Assembly (NCBI RefSeq): GCF_000011385.1 | Contig: NC_005125.1 | Span: 1,426,001-1,490,000, forward strand | DNA from: Gloeobacter violaceus PCC 7421 | GTDB taxonomy: Bacteria > Cyanobacteriota > Cyanobacteriia > Gloeobacterales > Gloeobacteraceae | Direction of reading: 5' to 3' | Length of the DNA: 64,000 bases | Part shown: in pieces, positions 1 to 8,699 of the stretch | Position numbering within the stretch: position 1 is the stretch's first letter | Layout of the letters: every line of letters starts with the position of its first letter | Program-made: the position numbers and the translations under genes | Notes under the pieces: model-generated | Told to the model about the DNA's origin: nothing | What the model saw: the letters and a program-made list of their open reading frames with translations, nothing else | Database searches by the model: none

Positions 1-75
1 AAAATACGCCAAAGGGGCGTACCCGCCGGCAGAGCATAGAACAGGGGATCAACCGGCCGCCTGGGTGGGGGCGGA

Positions 76-672
76 TCAATTCTGACCACGCCCGACCGCT
101 GCGGCTTCTTCCAGTACCCGGTCGAGCATACCCTTCTTGAGTGCGTCCGCGGGTGAGAGCCCATCGAGCACTGGGTTGGGGCGCACGAACCAGGAAGCTT
201 TGGCAAAGTCAGCAACCTGCAAAGCCTTCAGCACCGCCGACAGACCCGCGAGCACCCCATCCAGTCCCTGCGGATCGAACTGCCACAGCGGAAAACGCAG
301 GATGCCATTGTCCATGACTGCCAGGAGCGTACGGGCCTTCACCCGATCGTGCGGTGTCTGACGCGAAGTACCCAGCAGTTTGGCGACCTCCGGCGCGGAA
401 ATGGTCGCAGTCAGGATCTCACGGCGGTGTGCAAAGGCTCTTGCCAGAGACTCCAACTCCAGTTGCGCGCGATCCTGCAGACTATAGCGGCGTCCGAGCA
501 ACGCATCGATCTCCCCAGAGCCGTTCTCGAGTGAACGGTGCACCTGCTCTTTCAGGATTTGGGCAAAGGTCTGCACCTCTTGGACGCTGAGATCCTTCAA
601 CAGCTCCAGCTTCTGAGCTTCTTCCCGAGAGACGACAGCCATAGATGTCAGCAATGTCAAGTTGCACGCCAA
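76..672 (-). CDS. Xre/MbcA/ParS-like (DUF2384-type) protein
   Basis: The 198-residue product has a central segment that reads like a small helix-turn-helix (EVAKLLGTSRQTPHDRVKA, about residues 94-112). Its C-terminal part carries RPNPVLDGLSPADALKKG, which resembles the toxin-binding domain of Xre/MbcA/ParS-type antitoxins. In that family the protein represses its own operon and neutralises a RES-type toxin. No toxin gene is visible on either side within the window, but the gene reads toward the left edge, so a downstream partner could lie outside. Met12 (MAVVSREE) is an alternative start. The family assignment rests on motif resemblance only; a stand-alone DNA-binding role is equally possible. 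Confidence 0.6.
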   Translation of the reverse strand: MACNLTLLTSMAVVSREEAQKLELLKDLSVQEVQTFAQILKEQVHRSLENGSGEIDALLGRRYSLQDRAQLELESLARAFAHRREILTATISAPEVAKLLGTSRQTPHDRVKARTLLAVMDNGILRFPLWQFDPQGLDGVLAGLSAVLKALQVADFAKASWFVRPNPVLDGLSPADALKKGMLDRVLEEAAAVGRGQN

Positions 673-807
673 GCATAACTTTTATGTAAGCGATGTCAAG
701 GCTGTCGGAAGTCTGGGTGCGCCGAGCGATGAGAGATTGGGCTTATCAACTTAACTGACGTAGCAATTGCTGAGCACAGTAAAAACGCACACATTTGGAG
801 AAGTAAA

Positions 808-1860
808 TTACGTATTCTCGATGCCTTCGAGATACTCGCGCACGCGCTGGAGCCTTTGCGGGTGGCGCAGTTTGCGCAGCGCCCGCGCCTCGATCTGACG
901 GATGCGCTCGCGGGTGAGCCCGAATTGCTGGCCAACTTCATCCAGGGTGCGCGAGCGGCCGTCGATGAGGCCGTAGCGCAACCGGAGCACGTCGCGCTCG
1001 CGGGGTGTCAGAGTCTGGAGCAGCGATTCGAGATCCTGGTTCATCAAATCGCGCACCACACCGTGCTCGGGCTCGTTGCCCTTCGCCTGGATGAGATCGC
1101 CCAGGGCGGTATCTTCCTCGCGCCCAACGGGGGTTTCCAGCGACACCGGCAACTGGATGGCCTTGCGCACAAAGCGCAGTTGATCCGCGTCCATCTCCAC
1201 CGCCTGGGCAATCTCATCCTCCGAAGGCGAGCGGCCCAACTGCTGCGAGAGTTGGCGGGTAGCCTTTTTGATGCGGTTGACCTTCTCGACGATGTGGACC
1301 GGCAAGCGGATCGTGCGCGCCTGCATGGCGATGGCGCGGGTGATACCCTGGCGGATCCACCAGGTCGCGTAGGTCGAAAACTTGAAACCGCGGGTGTAAT
1401 CGAACTTTTCGGCGGCGCGGATCAGGCCGAGGGTGCCTTCCTGGATGAGATCGAGCAGATGCAGGCCGCGCCCCTGGTATTTTTTGGCCACCGAGACCAC
1501 CAGACGCAGGTTGGCCTTGACCAGATGGGCCTTGGCGCGCTCGCCCTCGCGGACGATGGTGGACCACTGCTGGGGCGTCAGATTCGCAGATTCGAGCCAC
1601 GATTCGGCAGCGACGGCCTGAAATTTGCTGCGCTTTTCTTCGAGTGAAAGCCAGGTGGCAATGCGGCGGGCCAGTTCGATTTCTTCGGCAGGCTTCAATA
1701 GCGCCACCCGGCCGATTTCTTGTAGATACAGCCGCACCAGATCGTCGGTGCTACCGCGGACGACGGTAAATTCCTCGGGGGCGAGGACCTCGGTCTCCGC
1801 TTCCGCTTCTACCAGCACTTCGTCGGACCAGAGGTCGTCGCTCGGCATCGGCTGTCTCAT
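808..1860 (-). CDS. Sigma-70 family RNA polymerase sigma factor (group 2 type)
   Basis: The 350-residue protein directs RNA polymerase to promoters. Region 1.2 begins at DDLVRLYLQEIGRV (about residue 39). Region 2 follows with the core-binding stretch and YATWWIRQGITRAIA for -10 recognition and melting. Region 3 comes next, and region 4 contains the helix-turn-helix LDEVGQQFGLTRERIRQIE for the -35 element. The acidic region 1.1 extension of the primary factor is short, which together with the length fits the non-essential group 2 sigma factors of cyanobacteria (SigB/C/D/E type). Which of these it is cannot be told here. It is followed by the Xre-like gene on the same strand after about 135 bp. 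Confidence 0.93.
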   Translation of the reverse strand: MRQPMPSDDLWSDEVLVEAEAETEVLAPEEFTVVRGSTDDLVRLYLQEIGRVALLKPAEEIELARRIATWLSLEEKRSKFQAVAAESWLESANLTPQQWSTIVREGERAKAHLVKANLRLVVSVAKKYQGRGLHLLDLIQEGTLGLIRAAEKFDYTRGFKFSTYATWWIRQGITRAIAMQARTIRLPVHIVEKVNRIKKATRQLSQQLGRSPSEDEIAQAVEMDADQLRFVRKAIQLPVSLETPVGREEDTALGDLIQAKGNEPEHGVVRDLMNQDLESLLQTLTPRERDVLRLRYGLIDGRSRTLDEVGQQFGLTRERIRQIEARALRKLRHPQRLQRVREYLEGIENT

Positions 1861-2010
1861 CCCCTTTCACACTGCAAGAAGTGCGATTACACCCCAGTAT
1901 GGGGTAGAGAGGATCCGCGCCAGGTTTGTTTAACGTTTTCTTTAGCTGATGACTCCACCGCCCGGTAGGCATCCGCGCAGCGGTGGAGTTGTCCTGACGG
2001 CGTAAACGAC

Positions 2011-3252
2011 TTAGCTGAGCGGTGTCTGGCTCAATTCCACCGTGCGCACTTCAAAAGTCGAGAGCTTGCTGTTGCGTTGGACACTGACCGAGACGGTGTC
2101 GCCCACCTTGCGCGCTCCAATCAGTTCCTGCACCTGCCTGGCCTCAGAAACCGCTTTGCCGTCGACTTCGACAATAATGTCGTCGGCGCGCAACCCGGCT
2201 GTGGCGGCGGGGGAGCCTTTGATCACCTCGCGGATCCAGACGCCTTTTTCGGCCTGGGGCAGCTTGGCGACGTCGGGGTTCTCTTTGAGTTCGCGCAGCA
2301 GTTCGGGGGTAATGCTCACCATCGAGATGCCGATGTAGGGGCGAATCACCCGGCCGTCCCTCAATAAACTCGCCGTGATCTCTTTGACTTTGTTGATCGG
2401 GATGGCAAAGCCGATACCCTGGCCGTCGGCGCGAATGGCCGTGTTGATGCCCACCACCTGACCGTAGATGTTGACCAGCGGGCCGCCGGAATTGCCCGGA
2501 TTGATGGCGGCGTCGGTCTGGATAAAGTCGAGCCGCCGGTCCTCGCGCACACCGACTTCGTTGCTGGAGCGCTTGAGGGCACTGATGATGCCGGCGGTGA
2601 CGGTGTGATCGAGGCCCAGCGGATTACCCACGGCAATCACCCATTCACCGGCGCGCAACCTGTCCGAGTCGCCCAACGGGGCGGTCGGCAAGTCAATGCC
2701 CGCGTCGATTTTGATTACGGCAATGTCGGTGAGCGGGTCGGCGCCGATCACCTTGCCGGTGGTTTTGCGGCCGTCGCCCAGGGTGACGTAGACTTTGTCG
2801 GCCTTTTCGACGACATGGGCGTTGGTGACCACGGTGCCGTCACCGCTCAGGATAAAGCCTGAACCCGCCCCCTGCTCCAGGCGGGGCATGCCGCCCCGGC
2901 GCGGTGTGAATTCAGGAAAAAATTGCTCCAGCGGCGTGCGGCCACCCACCTCGCGCACCCGCTCGGTGTTGATGCGTACCACGGCTGGAGAAGCCTTTTC
3001 GGCCGCATCGGCGATGAAGTTGGGACCCAAGAAAGTCGTGGCCGCGGAGGCCCGCTGCGGACCTTCGGCACTCGATAGAGCCGGAAGCGGCACCGAATCG
3101 CTGCTGGTCAGGCTCGCCTGCGGGGCCGGAGCCGCCGCCAGGGGAACACCCGCAACCTGGCGCACCGCAAAGGTACCCAGTGAAAAGCTGCCGCCCGCCA
3201 CCGCTCCGACAACAGCAAGCTGTACAAGTCTTTTTTTCCAATGGCTCAGCAT
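2011..3252 (-). CDS. HtrA/Deg-family periplasmic serine protease
   Basis: The protein degrades or refolds damaged envelope proteins. The start at 3252 (MLSHWKKRL) is preferred because it leads directly into a signal anchor of about residues 8-30; an in-frame start 28 codons upstream would bury it behind a basic leader. The trypsin-like domain shows His in VVTNAHVV (about residue 145), Asp in DPLTDIAVIKI (about 175) and Ser in NPGNSGGPL (about 255). One PDZ domain follows (GVWIREVIKGSPAATAGLRADDI). The layout of one PDZ domain in about 413 residues matches cyanobacterial HhoA/HhoB/HtrA. Its neighbours nusB, rlmH and birA lie upstream on the same strand. Confidence 0.95.
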   Translation of the reverse strand: MLSHWKKRLVQLAVVGAVAGGSFSLGTFAVRQVAGVPLAAAPAPQASLTSSDSVPLPALSSAEGPQRASAATTFLGPNFIADAAEKASPAVVRINTERVREVGGRTPLEQFFPEFTPRRGGMPRLEQGAGSGFILSGDGTVVTNAHVVEKADKVYVTLGDGRKTTGKVIGADPLTDIAVIKIDAGIDLPTAPLGDSDRLRAGEWVIAVGNPLGLDHTVTAGIISALKRSSNEVGVREDRRLDFIQTDAAINPGNSGGPLVNIYGQVVGINTAIRADGQGIGFAIPINKVKEITASLLRDGRVIRPYIGISMVSITPELLRELKENPDVAKLPQAEKGVWIREVIKGSPAATAGLRADDIIVEVDGKAVSEARQVQELIGARKVGDTVSVSVQRNSKLSTFEVRTVELSQTPLS

Positions 3253-3345
3253 ACTTCCAGCAATCCTCGTAAGTTCGCGGACAAATCGCTCAACGGCTAT
3301 CCTAGCACCGCGCCCGGGGGCCGCTCGCACTCGCAATTCTAGACG

Positions 3346-3981
3346 TCAACGGCGCGGGCGCTGTTCCAGCTGCAGATGCTGCACCACCCGCCGCAGGACG
3401 CCGTTGATGAAGCGGACGGCGGTGTCTGTGCTATATTTTTTGGCCAGTTCGACAGCCTCGTCGATGGCGACGCGAAAGGGGACACTCTTCAGTTCCACCA
3501 TTTCCACCAGCGCCAGACGCAGAATGTCGCGGTCGATGCGTGTAAGCCGTTCGACTTGCCAACCTTCCATACAGGTGTCCAATAGCTTGTCGAGATTGTC
3601 CCCCTCGCGCACAAAGGCACCGAGCAGCTCGAAGGCATAGGCGCGCACCTGCAACTCGTCCGCCAGGCGCACGAACTCCGGCAACTCCAGCGAGGCGCCC
3701 ACCCGGTTGATTGCCTGCTCGGCCAGGGCGATCGCCGCCGCCACCTCGCGGCGGGCCGCCTCGACGGTGGGTGCCGTCAGTTCGCTCGCCTCCAGGCGGT
3801 TGTGGCCCTGTCGCAGCTCGGTACAGGCTCTCTGGAGGCTCTCGTTGGCCTCCTCGCGCAGCGTGCGCACCGAGGCGAGCACCAGTTCTTCGAGGTTCTT
3901 TGCCTGCAGGCGCGAACGGTCGGCGGGCATCTGACCGATGCTCATCAAGGCGAGTTCGCGGGCGATGCGGCGGGCTTGCAT
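3346..3981 (-). CDS. nusB: Transcription antitermination factor NusB
   Basis: NusB binds boxA RNA with ribosomal protein S10 and helps RNA polymerase read through rRNA operons. The 211-residue protein starts MQARRIARELALMSIGQ and ends with the conserved C-terminal signature, including RIDRDILRLALVEM, VAIDEAVELAKKYS and RFINGVLRRV. It is longer than the roughly 140-residue E. coli protein because of a middle insertion, as in other cyanobacterial NusB proteins. It lies in the same-strand run birA-rlmH-nusB-htrA, 27 bp downstream of rlmH. Confidence 0.95.
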   Translation of the reverse strand: MQARRIARELALMSIGQMPADRSRLQAKNLEELVLASVRTLREEANESLQRACTELRQGHNRLEASELTAPTVEAARREVAAAIALAEQAINRVGASLELPEFVRLADELQVRAYAFELLGAFVREGDNLDKLLDTCMEGWQVERLTRIDRDILRLALVEMVELKSVPFRVAIDEAVELAKKYSTDTAVRFINGVLRRVVQHLQLEQRPRR

Positions 3982-4008
3982 GGCGACAGGGGTAACGGCC
4001 TATCTATC

Positions 4009-4464
4009 TTAGCCATGGTGGTAAGGGTGCCCGGCCAGGATGGTGACGGCGCGGTAGAGCTGCTCCAGCACAATCACCCGCGCCAGTTCGTGGGGAAAGG
4101 TCAGCTTCGAGAGCGACCAGACCATCTGTGCCCGCTCCCGAACCATTGGAGCGACGCCGTGGCTTGAGCCGACGATGAAGACCGGCTCCTGCACGGTATG
4201 GTTTTCGAGCCAATCGGCCAATTCGACGCTGGTAAATTGCTTGCCGCCGCTGTCGAGCAAGACTGCGTGCTCGCCGGGATGCAGCTGGTCCAGCAGAGCC
4301 TGGCCCTCTTTGAGCAGGCCCGCCCGGCTGTCGGCGATGCGGGCGTCGCGCACTTCCACCAATTCCAGGCGGGCATAGGCTGCCAGCCGCCGGGCGTACT
4401 CTGCACAGGCCCGCTCGTAAGCCTCCTCGCGCAGCCGTCCGACCGCGACCAGCTTGATCCTCAC
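4009..4464 (-). CDS. rlmH: 23S rRNA (pseudouridine-1915-N3)-methyltransferase RlmH
   Basis: RlmH is a SPOUT-fold enzyme that methylates pseudouridine 1915 in helix 69 of 23S rRNA using S-adenosylmethionine. The 151-residue protein begins MRIKLVAVGRLRE and ends with the family signature LSKLTFPHELARVIVLEQLYRA followed by GHPYHHG. The knot region reads FIVGSSHGVAP, where most family members have GGA-x-G; this is a local variation, but glycines are retained. The gene overlaps the end of birA by 4 bp (ATGA-type), so the two are probably translationally coupled. Confidence 0.95.
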   Translation of the reverse strand: MRIKLVAVGRLREEAYERACAEYARRLAAYARLELVEVRDARIADSRAGLLKEGQALLDQLHPGEHAVLLDSGGKQFTSVELADWLENHTVQEPVFIVGSSHGVAPMVRERAQMVWSLSKLTFPHELARVIVLEQLYRAVTILAGHPYHHG

Positions 4465-5237
4465 AGCGCGTAGCCCAGCCGCAATTCGCTGGGCATGACC
4501 AGCGCCTCACCGCCGTCTAAAAACAATACCCGCAACGCCCCACGCTCGTCGATGCCGATGATCCGACCCTGGCCGTCGTGGCCGGGCACCTCCACCGCCT
4601 GACCCAGGTTCACCAGATAGCGTTCGTAGCCGCTCACGATGCGCTCGATACCGCGCTGGTGCCAGAGCTGATAGCTCTGTTCCAGGCCCAGAAGCACCGC
4701 CGCCGCCACCGGCGCCAAGTCGAGATCCCGCCGCGAGAGCGGCTTGAGGCGGGCCGCCTCGGCGGGCACCGGGTTGTCCCAGTTGATGCCGATACCCACC
4801 ACCGCCCCCGCGAGCCGGTCGCCCTGGATGCGGGTCTCGGTGAGGATGCCGCCGACTTTGGCAAGGCGCCTACCCTGCTCGATAACCAGGTCGTTAGGCC
4901 ACTTGAGACGCACATCGGCCCCGGTAAGGCGGCCGAGGCTCTGGGCGACGCCAAAGGCTGCCACCAACGTCAATTGAAAGATATCGGCGAGCTTCAGTTG
5001 CGGCCTGAGGATCACCGACAGGTACAGCCCGCCGGGAAGCGATTCCCACTGGCGACCGTTGCTGCCGCGTCCGCCGGTCTGCTGCTCGGCGAGGATGGTC
5101 GTGCCCTCGGCAGCGCCCTCGCGCAAAAACTCCATCGCCAGGCGATTGGTCGAATCGATCCGCTCGTACAGATGAAACCCGTGGCCGAGGGTTTCTGTCT
5201 TTAAGTGCAGTTGAAATTTGCGCTTATCCAGGATCAT
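4461..5237 (-). CDS. birA: Biotin--[acetyl-CoA-carboxylase] ligase
   Basis: The enzyme activates biotin as biotinyl-AMP and attaches it to the carboxyl carrier protein of acetyl-CoA carboxylase, the first step of fatty acid synthesis. Characteristic segments are IDSTNRLAMEFL, the biotin/ATP loop EQQTGGRGSNGRQW (about residues 51-64), LKWPNDLV and KVGGILTE. The protein has 258 residues and no N-terminal helix-turn-helix, so it is a catalytic-only ligase and not the BirA repressor of E. coli. It is the first gene of the leftward group birA-rlmH-nusB and is divergent from the M48 protease gene, with only 36 bp between the two starts. Confidence 0.94.
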   Translation of the reverse strand: MILDKRKFQLHLKTETLGHGFHLYERIDSTNRLAMEFLREGAAEGTTILAEQQTGGRGSNGRQWESLPGGLYLSVILRPQLKLADIFQLTLVAAFGVAQSLGRLTGADVRLKWPNDLVIEQGRRLAKVGGILTETRIQGDRLAGAVVGIGINWDNPVPAEAARLKPLSRRDLDLAPVAAAVLLGLEQSYQLWHQRGIERIVSGYERYLVNLGQAVEVPGHDGQGRIIGIDERGALRVLFLDGGEALVMPSELRLGYAL

Positions 5238-5273
5238 TGAGATAGGGGTAAATCTTATTTTTGGGGCGTAGCC

Positions 5274-6053
5274 ATGCTGTTTACCGAAGCAGCCAAGACA
5301 GGAATAGCGTTCATTTTAGCAGCGGCTTTGCTGGGCGGCGGTTTTGCCAACCCGGCCCGGGCGCAGGGCCTGGAGGGTCTGCTCAACGGCGCCTTTCAGT
5401 ACTTTGCCCTCGACAACCTCTCCGATACCCAGGAGGCCGCCTACGGCCGGCGCATCCACGAACAGCTGGTGCGCCAGGGCAAAGTGCGCCTTTCGCGCGA
5501 CCGGCGCCTGACTGCTCGGGTTGCCAACATCGGCCGCCGACTGGCCCGCACCAGCGGACGGCCAAATCTGCCCTATCGCTTTTTTGTGGTGAACGACCGC
5601 AGTGTCAACGCCTTCACAACCATGGGCGGCTACGTCTATGTCAATGCCGGTCTGGCAAAAGGTGTGCGCAGCGACGCCGAACTGGCCGGGGTGATGGCCC
5701 ACGAAATTGGTCATCTGGTGGCCCGCCACGCCATCAACCAGATGCGTCAGGCGGCCGTCACCCAGGGCATCGCCGGCGCCCTGGGTCAAAACGACAACCT
5801 GCTGGTCGGTCTGGGTGTGAGCCTCTACCAGCGTGGCTACTCGCGCGACGACGAGTACGAAGCGGACGCCCTCGGCGTGCGCAACCTCGCCCGGGCAGGC
5901 TATCCCGCCAACGGACTGCCGGATTTTTTAAGGCGTCTGCAGGGCGGTGGCGGCAGTGCCGAGTTTTTGAGCACCCATCCTGCCTCGGCCAACCGCGTGC
6001 AGCGGCTTGAGGAGATCATCCGCACCGAGGGGCTGCCCACGCGCCGCCGTTGA
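5274..6053 (+). CDS. Secreted M48-family zinc metalloprotease
   Basis: The 259-residue protein has an N-terminal signal peptide (about residues 1-30, ending near NPARAQG) and one catalytic domain. The zinc motif is HEIGH within VMAHEIGHLVARHAI, and the third ligand lies in DDEYEADALGVRNLARAGY. There are no obvious transmembrane segments beyond the signal and no TPR domain, so it resembles short periplasmic BepA/LoiP-like proteases that act in envelope quality control more than membrane-bound HtpX. It is divergent from birA. The specific substrate is unknown. Confidence 0.92.
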   Translation: MLFTEAAKTGIAFILAAALLGGGFANPARAQGLEGLLNGAFQYFALDNLSDTQEAAYGRRIHEQLVRQGKVRLSRDRRLTARVANIGRRLARTSGRPNLPYRFFVVNDRSVNAFTTMGGYVYVNAGLAKGVRSDAELAGVMAHEIGHLVARHAINQMRQAAVTQGIAGALGQNDNLLVGLGVSLYQRGYSRDDEYEADALGVRNLARAGYPANGLPDFLRRLQGGGGSAEFLSTHPASANRVQRLEEIIRTEGLPTRRR

Positions 6054-6181
6054 TCCCCGATTTCGAAGCGGCCGTAGCGACGGGGGCGGTTTCGCTGCAC
6101 AATGAATGATGGCCTGGACAGCGGTTCATCCCTCGCGCTCATCCCCGCCGCCTGCCGTTCGACGTCCGATTTTTTTGTTTG

Positions 6182-7117
6182 ATGAACAACTTCAGCCTGG
6201 ACCAAATACGCATCTTCCGGGCAATAGCCCAGCACGGCAGCTTCAAAAGGGCGGCAGAATCGCTCTATATCTCCCAACCGGCGGTCTCGCTACAGGTCCA
6301 GAACCTCGAAGCCGCCCTCGGGATGCCGCTGTTCGACCGCTCCGGCCGCAAGGCGGAACTCACCGAGGCAGGGCGGATTTTTCTCGACTATGCCCACCGC
6401 ATCCTGGCGCTGTGCGACGAATCGCGGCGGGCGATTACCGATTTGCAAAACCTCAAAGGCGGCACGCTGGTGATTGGGGCCTCGCAGACCACCGGCACCT
6501 ACTTGATCCCGCGGCTTATCGGCGAATTCCACCGCCGCTATCCGGAAGTGGGCGTGCAGCTCCATGTGATGTCCACCCGGCGCACCGCCTACGGGGTTGC
6601 CGAGGGACGTCTCGATCTGGGGATCATCGGCGGCGAGGTGCCCTTGGAGTTGCAGGGCAGGCTCGCTGTCGAAGTGTACGCCGAGGACGAACTGGCCCTG
6701 GTGGTGCCGGGTTTTCACCCGCTCGCGGGTGCGGAGGTGATCTGTCGCGATGATCTCTACGGGCTCAAGTTCATCGCCCTCGATCCCGAATCGACGACCC
6801 GCAGGGTACTCGACGGCGTGCTGCGCCGCTTCGACATCGACGTCGAAAGCCTCAGCATTGAGATGGAACTGAGCAGCATCGAGGCCATCAAAGCGGCGGT
6901 CCAGGCGGGGTTGGGCGTGGCGTTCCTCTCGGCGACAGCGATCGAAAAAGAGCTGCAACTGGGAGTGTTGCATCGGCTGACCGTCGAAGGGCTGGTGTTG
7001 CGCCGCCCCCTGACACTGCTCACCCACCCGCAGCGCTACGAATCGCGCGCCAGCCGCGTCTTTCGCGAGCAGATCCTCACCAATTTTGCCCGTAGCGAGG
7101 CGCTTGCCCCGTCGTAA
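6182..7117 (+). CDS. LysR-family transcriptional regulator (RbcR/CcmR-like)
   Basis: The N-terminal winged helix reads LDQIRIFRAIAQHGSFKRAA followed by LYISQPAVSLQVQNLE (residues 6-45). A LysR substrate-binding domain follows (about residues 90-300, beginning KGGTLVIGASQTTGTYLIP). This layout is closest to the cyanobacterial and plastid RbcR/CcmR/CmpR regulators of carbon fixation and inorganic-carbon uptake genes. No such target gene is adjacent, so the regulon cannot be read from context. ATG at 6182 is taken as the start; a TTG one codon upstream is in frame. The gene converges on the small secreted gene, with a strong hairpin between them. Confidence 0.9.
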   Translation: MNNFSLDQIRIFRAIAQHGSFKRAAESLYISQPAVSLQVQNLEAALGMPLFDRSGRKAELTEAGRIFLDYAHRILALCDESRRAITDLQNLKGGTLVIGASQTTGTYLIPRLIGEFHRRYPEVGVQLHVMSTRRTAYGVAEGRLDLGIIGGEVPLELQGRLAVEVYAEDELALVVPGFHPLAGAEVICRDDLYGLKFIALDPESTTRRVLDGVLRRFDIDVESLSIEMELSSIEAIKAAVQAGLGVAFLSATAIEKELQLGVLHRLTVEGLVLRRPLTLLTHPQRYESRASRVFREQILTNFARSEALAPS

Positions 7118-7122
7118 ATTGC

Positions 7123-7161
7123 AAAAAAGAGGCGCGGTGCCCACAGCACCGCGCCTCTTTT
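7123..7161. terminator. Bidirectional rho-independent terminator
   Basis: An almost perfect inverted repeat (AGAGGCGCGGTGC, loop CCACA, GCACCGCGCCTCT) is flanked by an A-run on the left and a T-run on the right. It can therefore terminate both the rightward LysR gene and the leftward small secreted gene, which converge on it. Confidence 0.9.
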
Positions 7162-7188
7162 AGATTCGGATTTGGAAAAGACTAACCC

Positions 7189-7494
7189 TTATTTGTGGCA
7201 GGCCTCGCTCGCCAGGATGGCGGGAGTGGCCGCGTAGGGTGTGGAATCGCTGTAGGACTCGCTGGCGCGCGGGCCGTTGCCGTCGTTGGCCGGGTGGAAT
7301 TTGGGGTTGTCGATGCACTCCAGGCCCGCGGCAAAAACCACGCTGCCCGGAACCCGATTGGCCTGCGCCTGGCGCAGATCCTGCTCAATAGTCTTCACTT
7401 CGCCTTGGGCGGGGATGCCCTTTTCGACGGCAACGGCGGGAACCGCGAGGGCCACGAGGGCGAGGGCGGCGAGAACGGAGGTGGGACGAATCAT
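7189..7494 (-). CDS. Small secreted protein of unknown function
   Basis: A 101-residue protein starts at ATG 7494, nine bases after an AGGAG ribosome-binding site. A longer in-frame reading back to 7620 exists but lacks such a site. Residues 1-22 form a signal peptide ending near VPAVAVEKG. The mature part of about 80 residues has two cysteines (GLECID near the middle, SEACHK at the C-terminus), which could form one disulfide in the periplasm. I do not recognise the family. It is transcribed toward the shared terminator after the LysR gene. Confidence 0.65.
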   Translation of the reverse strand: MIRPTSVLAALALVALAVPAVAVEKGIPAQGEVKTIEQDLRQAQANRVPGSVVFAAGLECIDNPKFHPANDGNGPRASESYSDSTPYAATPAILASEACHK

Positions 7495-7620
7495 GGCGGT
7501 CATCTCCTGTGCTGAAAGGCTGTTTGCGTTTGCGCTTTGGAGTGAGCACTCATTGCTCACACCTTCAGAATCCAGGAGGGCGATGAGGGACGTGTGAAGT
7601 TTTGATGAGATGATTCTCAC

Positions 7621-8063
7621 AAGACTTTATATTGCGGGGGTCCGGTGGGTGGTGCTGCGAGTCTGTCGAACAGCACCTCCAGCGCTTTTTCTTTTTGGCC
7701 GTCTCGGCCCTGGGCGTAGGCGAGCGGTTGCTCAACTTCAATGTCGGGCATCACTCACTGCTTTGCCCTGCAGCCGTTCACCGTCGACCTCGACTCTCTC
7801 GCACGGGTGCGGATGGACAAGGCGAAAAGCCTGCTGGAGATGGATCTTGATTGATGGCGCGAGCCCGAGCTGTCGGCACTTCGCCAGCCCGCTTGTGGTG
7901 CTGGGCGGCTCCAGCCTGCTCGCCGTCCGCCCCAGTCGGATATCCGGGTGATTTGTGACGCTTTGTCGCGCTACGCTTGGGGGGCGTCCGGAGGCGGAAT
8001 CGATCCCCATCGCAACCGCACGGCCGTACCCCAAAACCGGCCCAAGCGTGGGAGGCAGTTCCA
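7621..8063. other. Intergenic stretch, possibly decayed coding sequence
   Basis: About 440 bp separate the small secreted gene from the quinone-reductase-like gene. Several short frames overlap here, for example 7741-7854 on the plus strand (MSGITHCFALQPFTVD...), after which protein-like composition seems to continue in another frame (WREPELSALRQPA). This could be a frameshifted remnant, but I recognise no family. The last 15 bases contain GGAGG at the right distance for the start at 8064. No terminator or RNA gene is evident. Confidence 0.3.
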
Positions 8064-8699
8064 ATGGCCCGTACCCGTCGAGTGTTGATTCTATTTGCCC
8101 ACCCGGCACTGGAAAAATCGCGGATGAATCGACAGCTCGTTCAAGCCGTTCAAGGCATGGACTTCGTCACCATTCACGATCTGTACGAGGCGTATCCCAA
8201 TTTCTACATCGACGTCAAACACGAGCAGGAGTTGCTGCTCGCCCATGACATCATCGTCTTCCAGCATCCTTTTTACTGGTACAGCAGCCCGGCCATCCTC
8301 AAAGAATGGCAGGACCTGGTGCTGGAGTACGGCTTTGCCTACGGGTATGAGGGCACGGCTTTGCGGGGCAAGAAGTTTTTAAGTGCGATCACCACCGGCG
8401 GCGGCGAACAGGCCTATAGCCGTGAGGGGCACAACTACTTCACCATCCGCGAGTTGCTGGCTCCTTTTGAGCAGACGGCCCGCCTGTGCGGCATGGAGTA
8501 TCTGCCCCCATTCGTCATCCAGGGCACGCACCAGTTGCGCGAGAAGCAGCAAATCGCCAATCACGTCGAGGACTACCGCAAGGCGATTGCAGCATTGCGC
8601 GACGATGCCGTCGACTGGGAGCGCCTCCGGCAAAGCCGCCACTTCAACCACGACCTCGCCCAGCTGCTCCCGGCCCAGGAGATCGTCCACCGTGTCTAA
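8064..8699 (+). CDS. KefF-like NAD(P)H oxidoreductase, K+-efflux ancillary protein
   Basis: A flavodoxin-fold quinone reductase of 211 residues. The start at 8064 (MARTRRVLILFAHPALEKSRMN) gives the usual KefF/MdaB/NQO beginning and is preceded by GGGAGG. The motif FQHPFYWYSSPAILKEWQD is the flavin-binding region, and GYEGTALRGKKFLSAITTGG follows. In E. coli, KefF binds KefC and is needed for full activity of the glutathione-gated K+ efflux system. The gene overlaps the antiporter gene by 8 bp, so the two are almost certainly cotranscribed and form a Kef-type pair that protects against electrophiles. Confidence 0.9.
   Translation: MARTRRVLILFAHPALEKSRMNRQLVQAVQGMDFVTIHDLYEAYPNFYIDVKHEQELLLAHDIIVFQHPFYWYSSPAILKEWQDLVLEYGFAYGYEGTALRGKKFLSAITTGGGEQAYSREGHNYFTIRELLAPFEQTARLCGMEYLPPFVIQGTHQLREKQQIANHVEDYRKAIAALRDDAVDWERLRQSRHFNHDLAQLLPAQEIVHRV

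Noticed and set aside
8383-8691. Extended N-terminus of the antiporter frame
   Set aside because: The extra 103 codons lie inside the KefF-like gene in another frame and lack hydrophobic, antiporter-like sequence; GTG 8692 gives the usual start.
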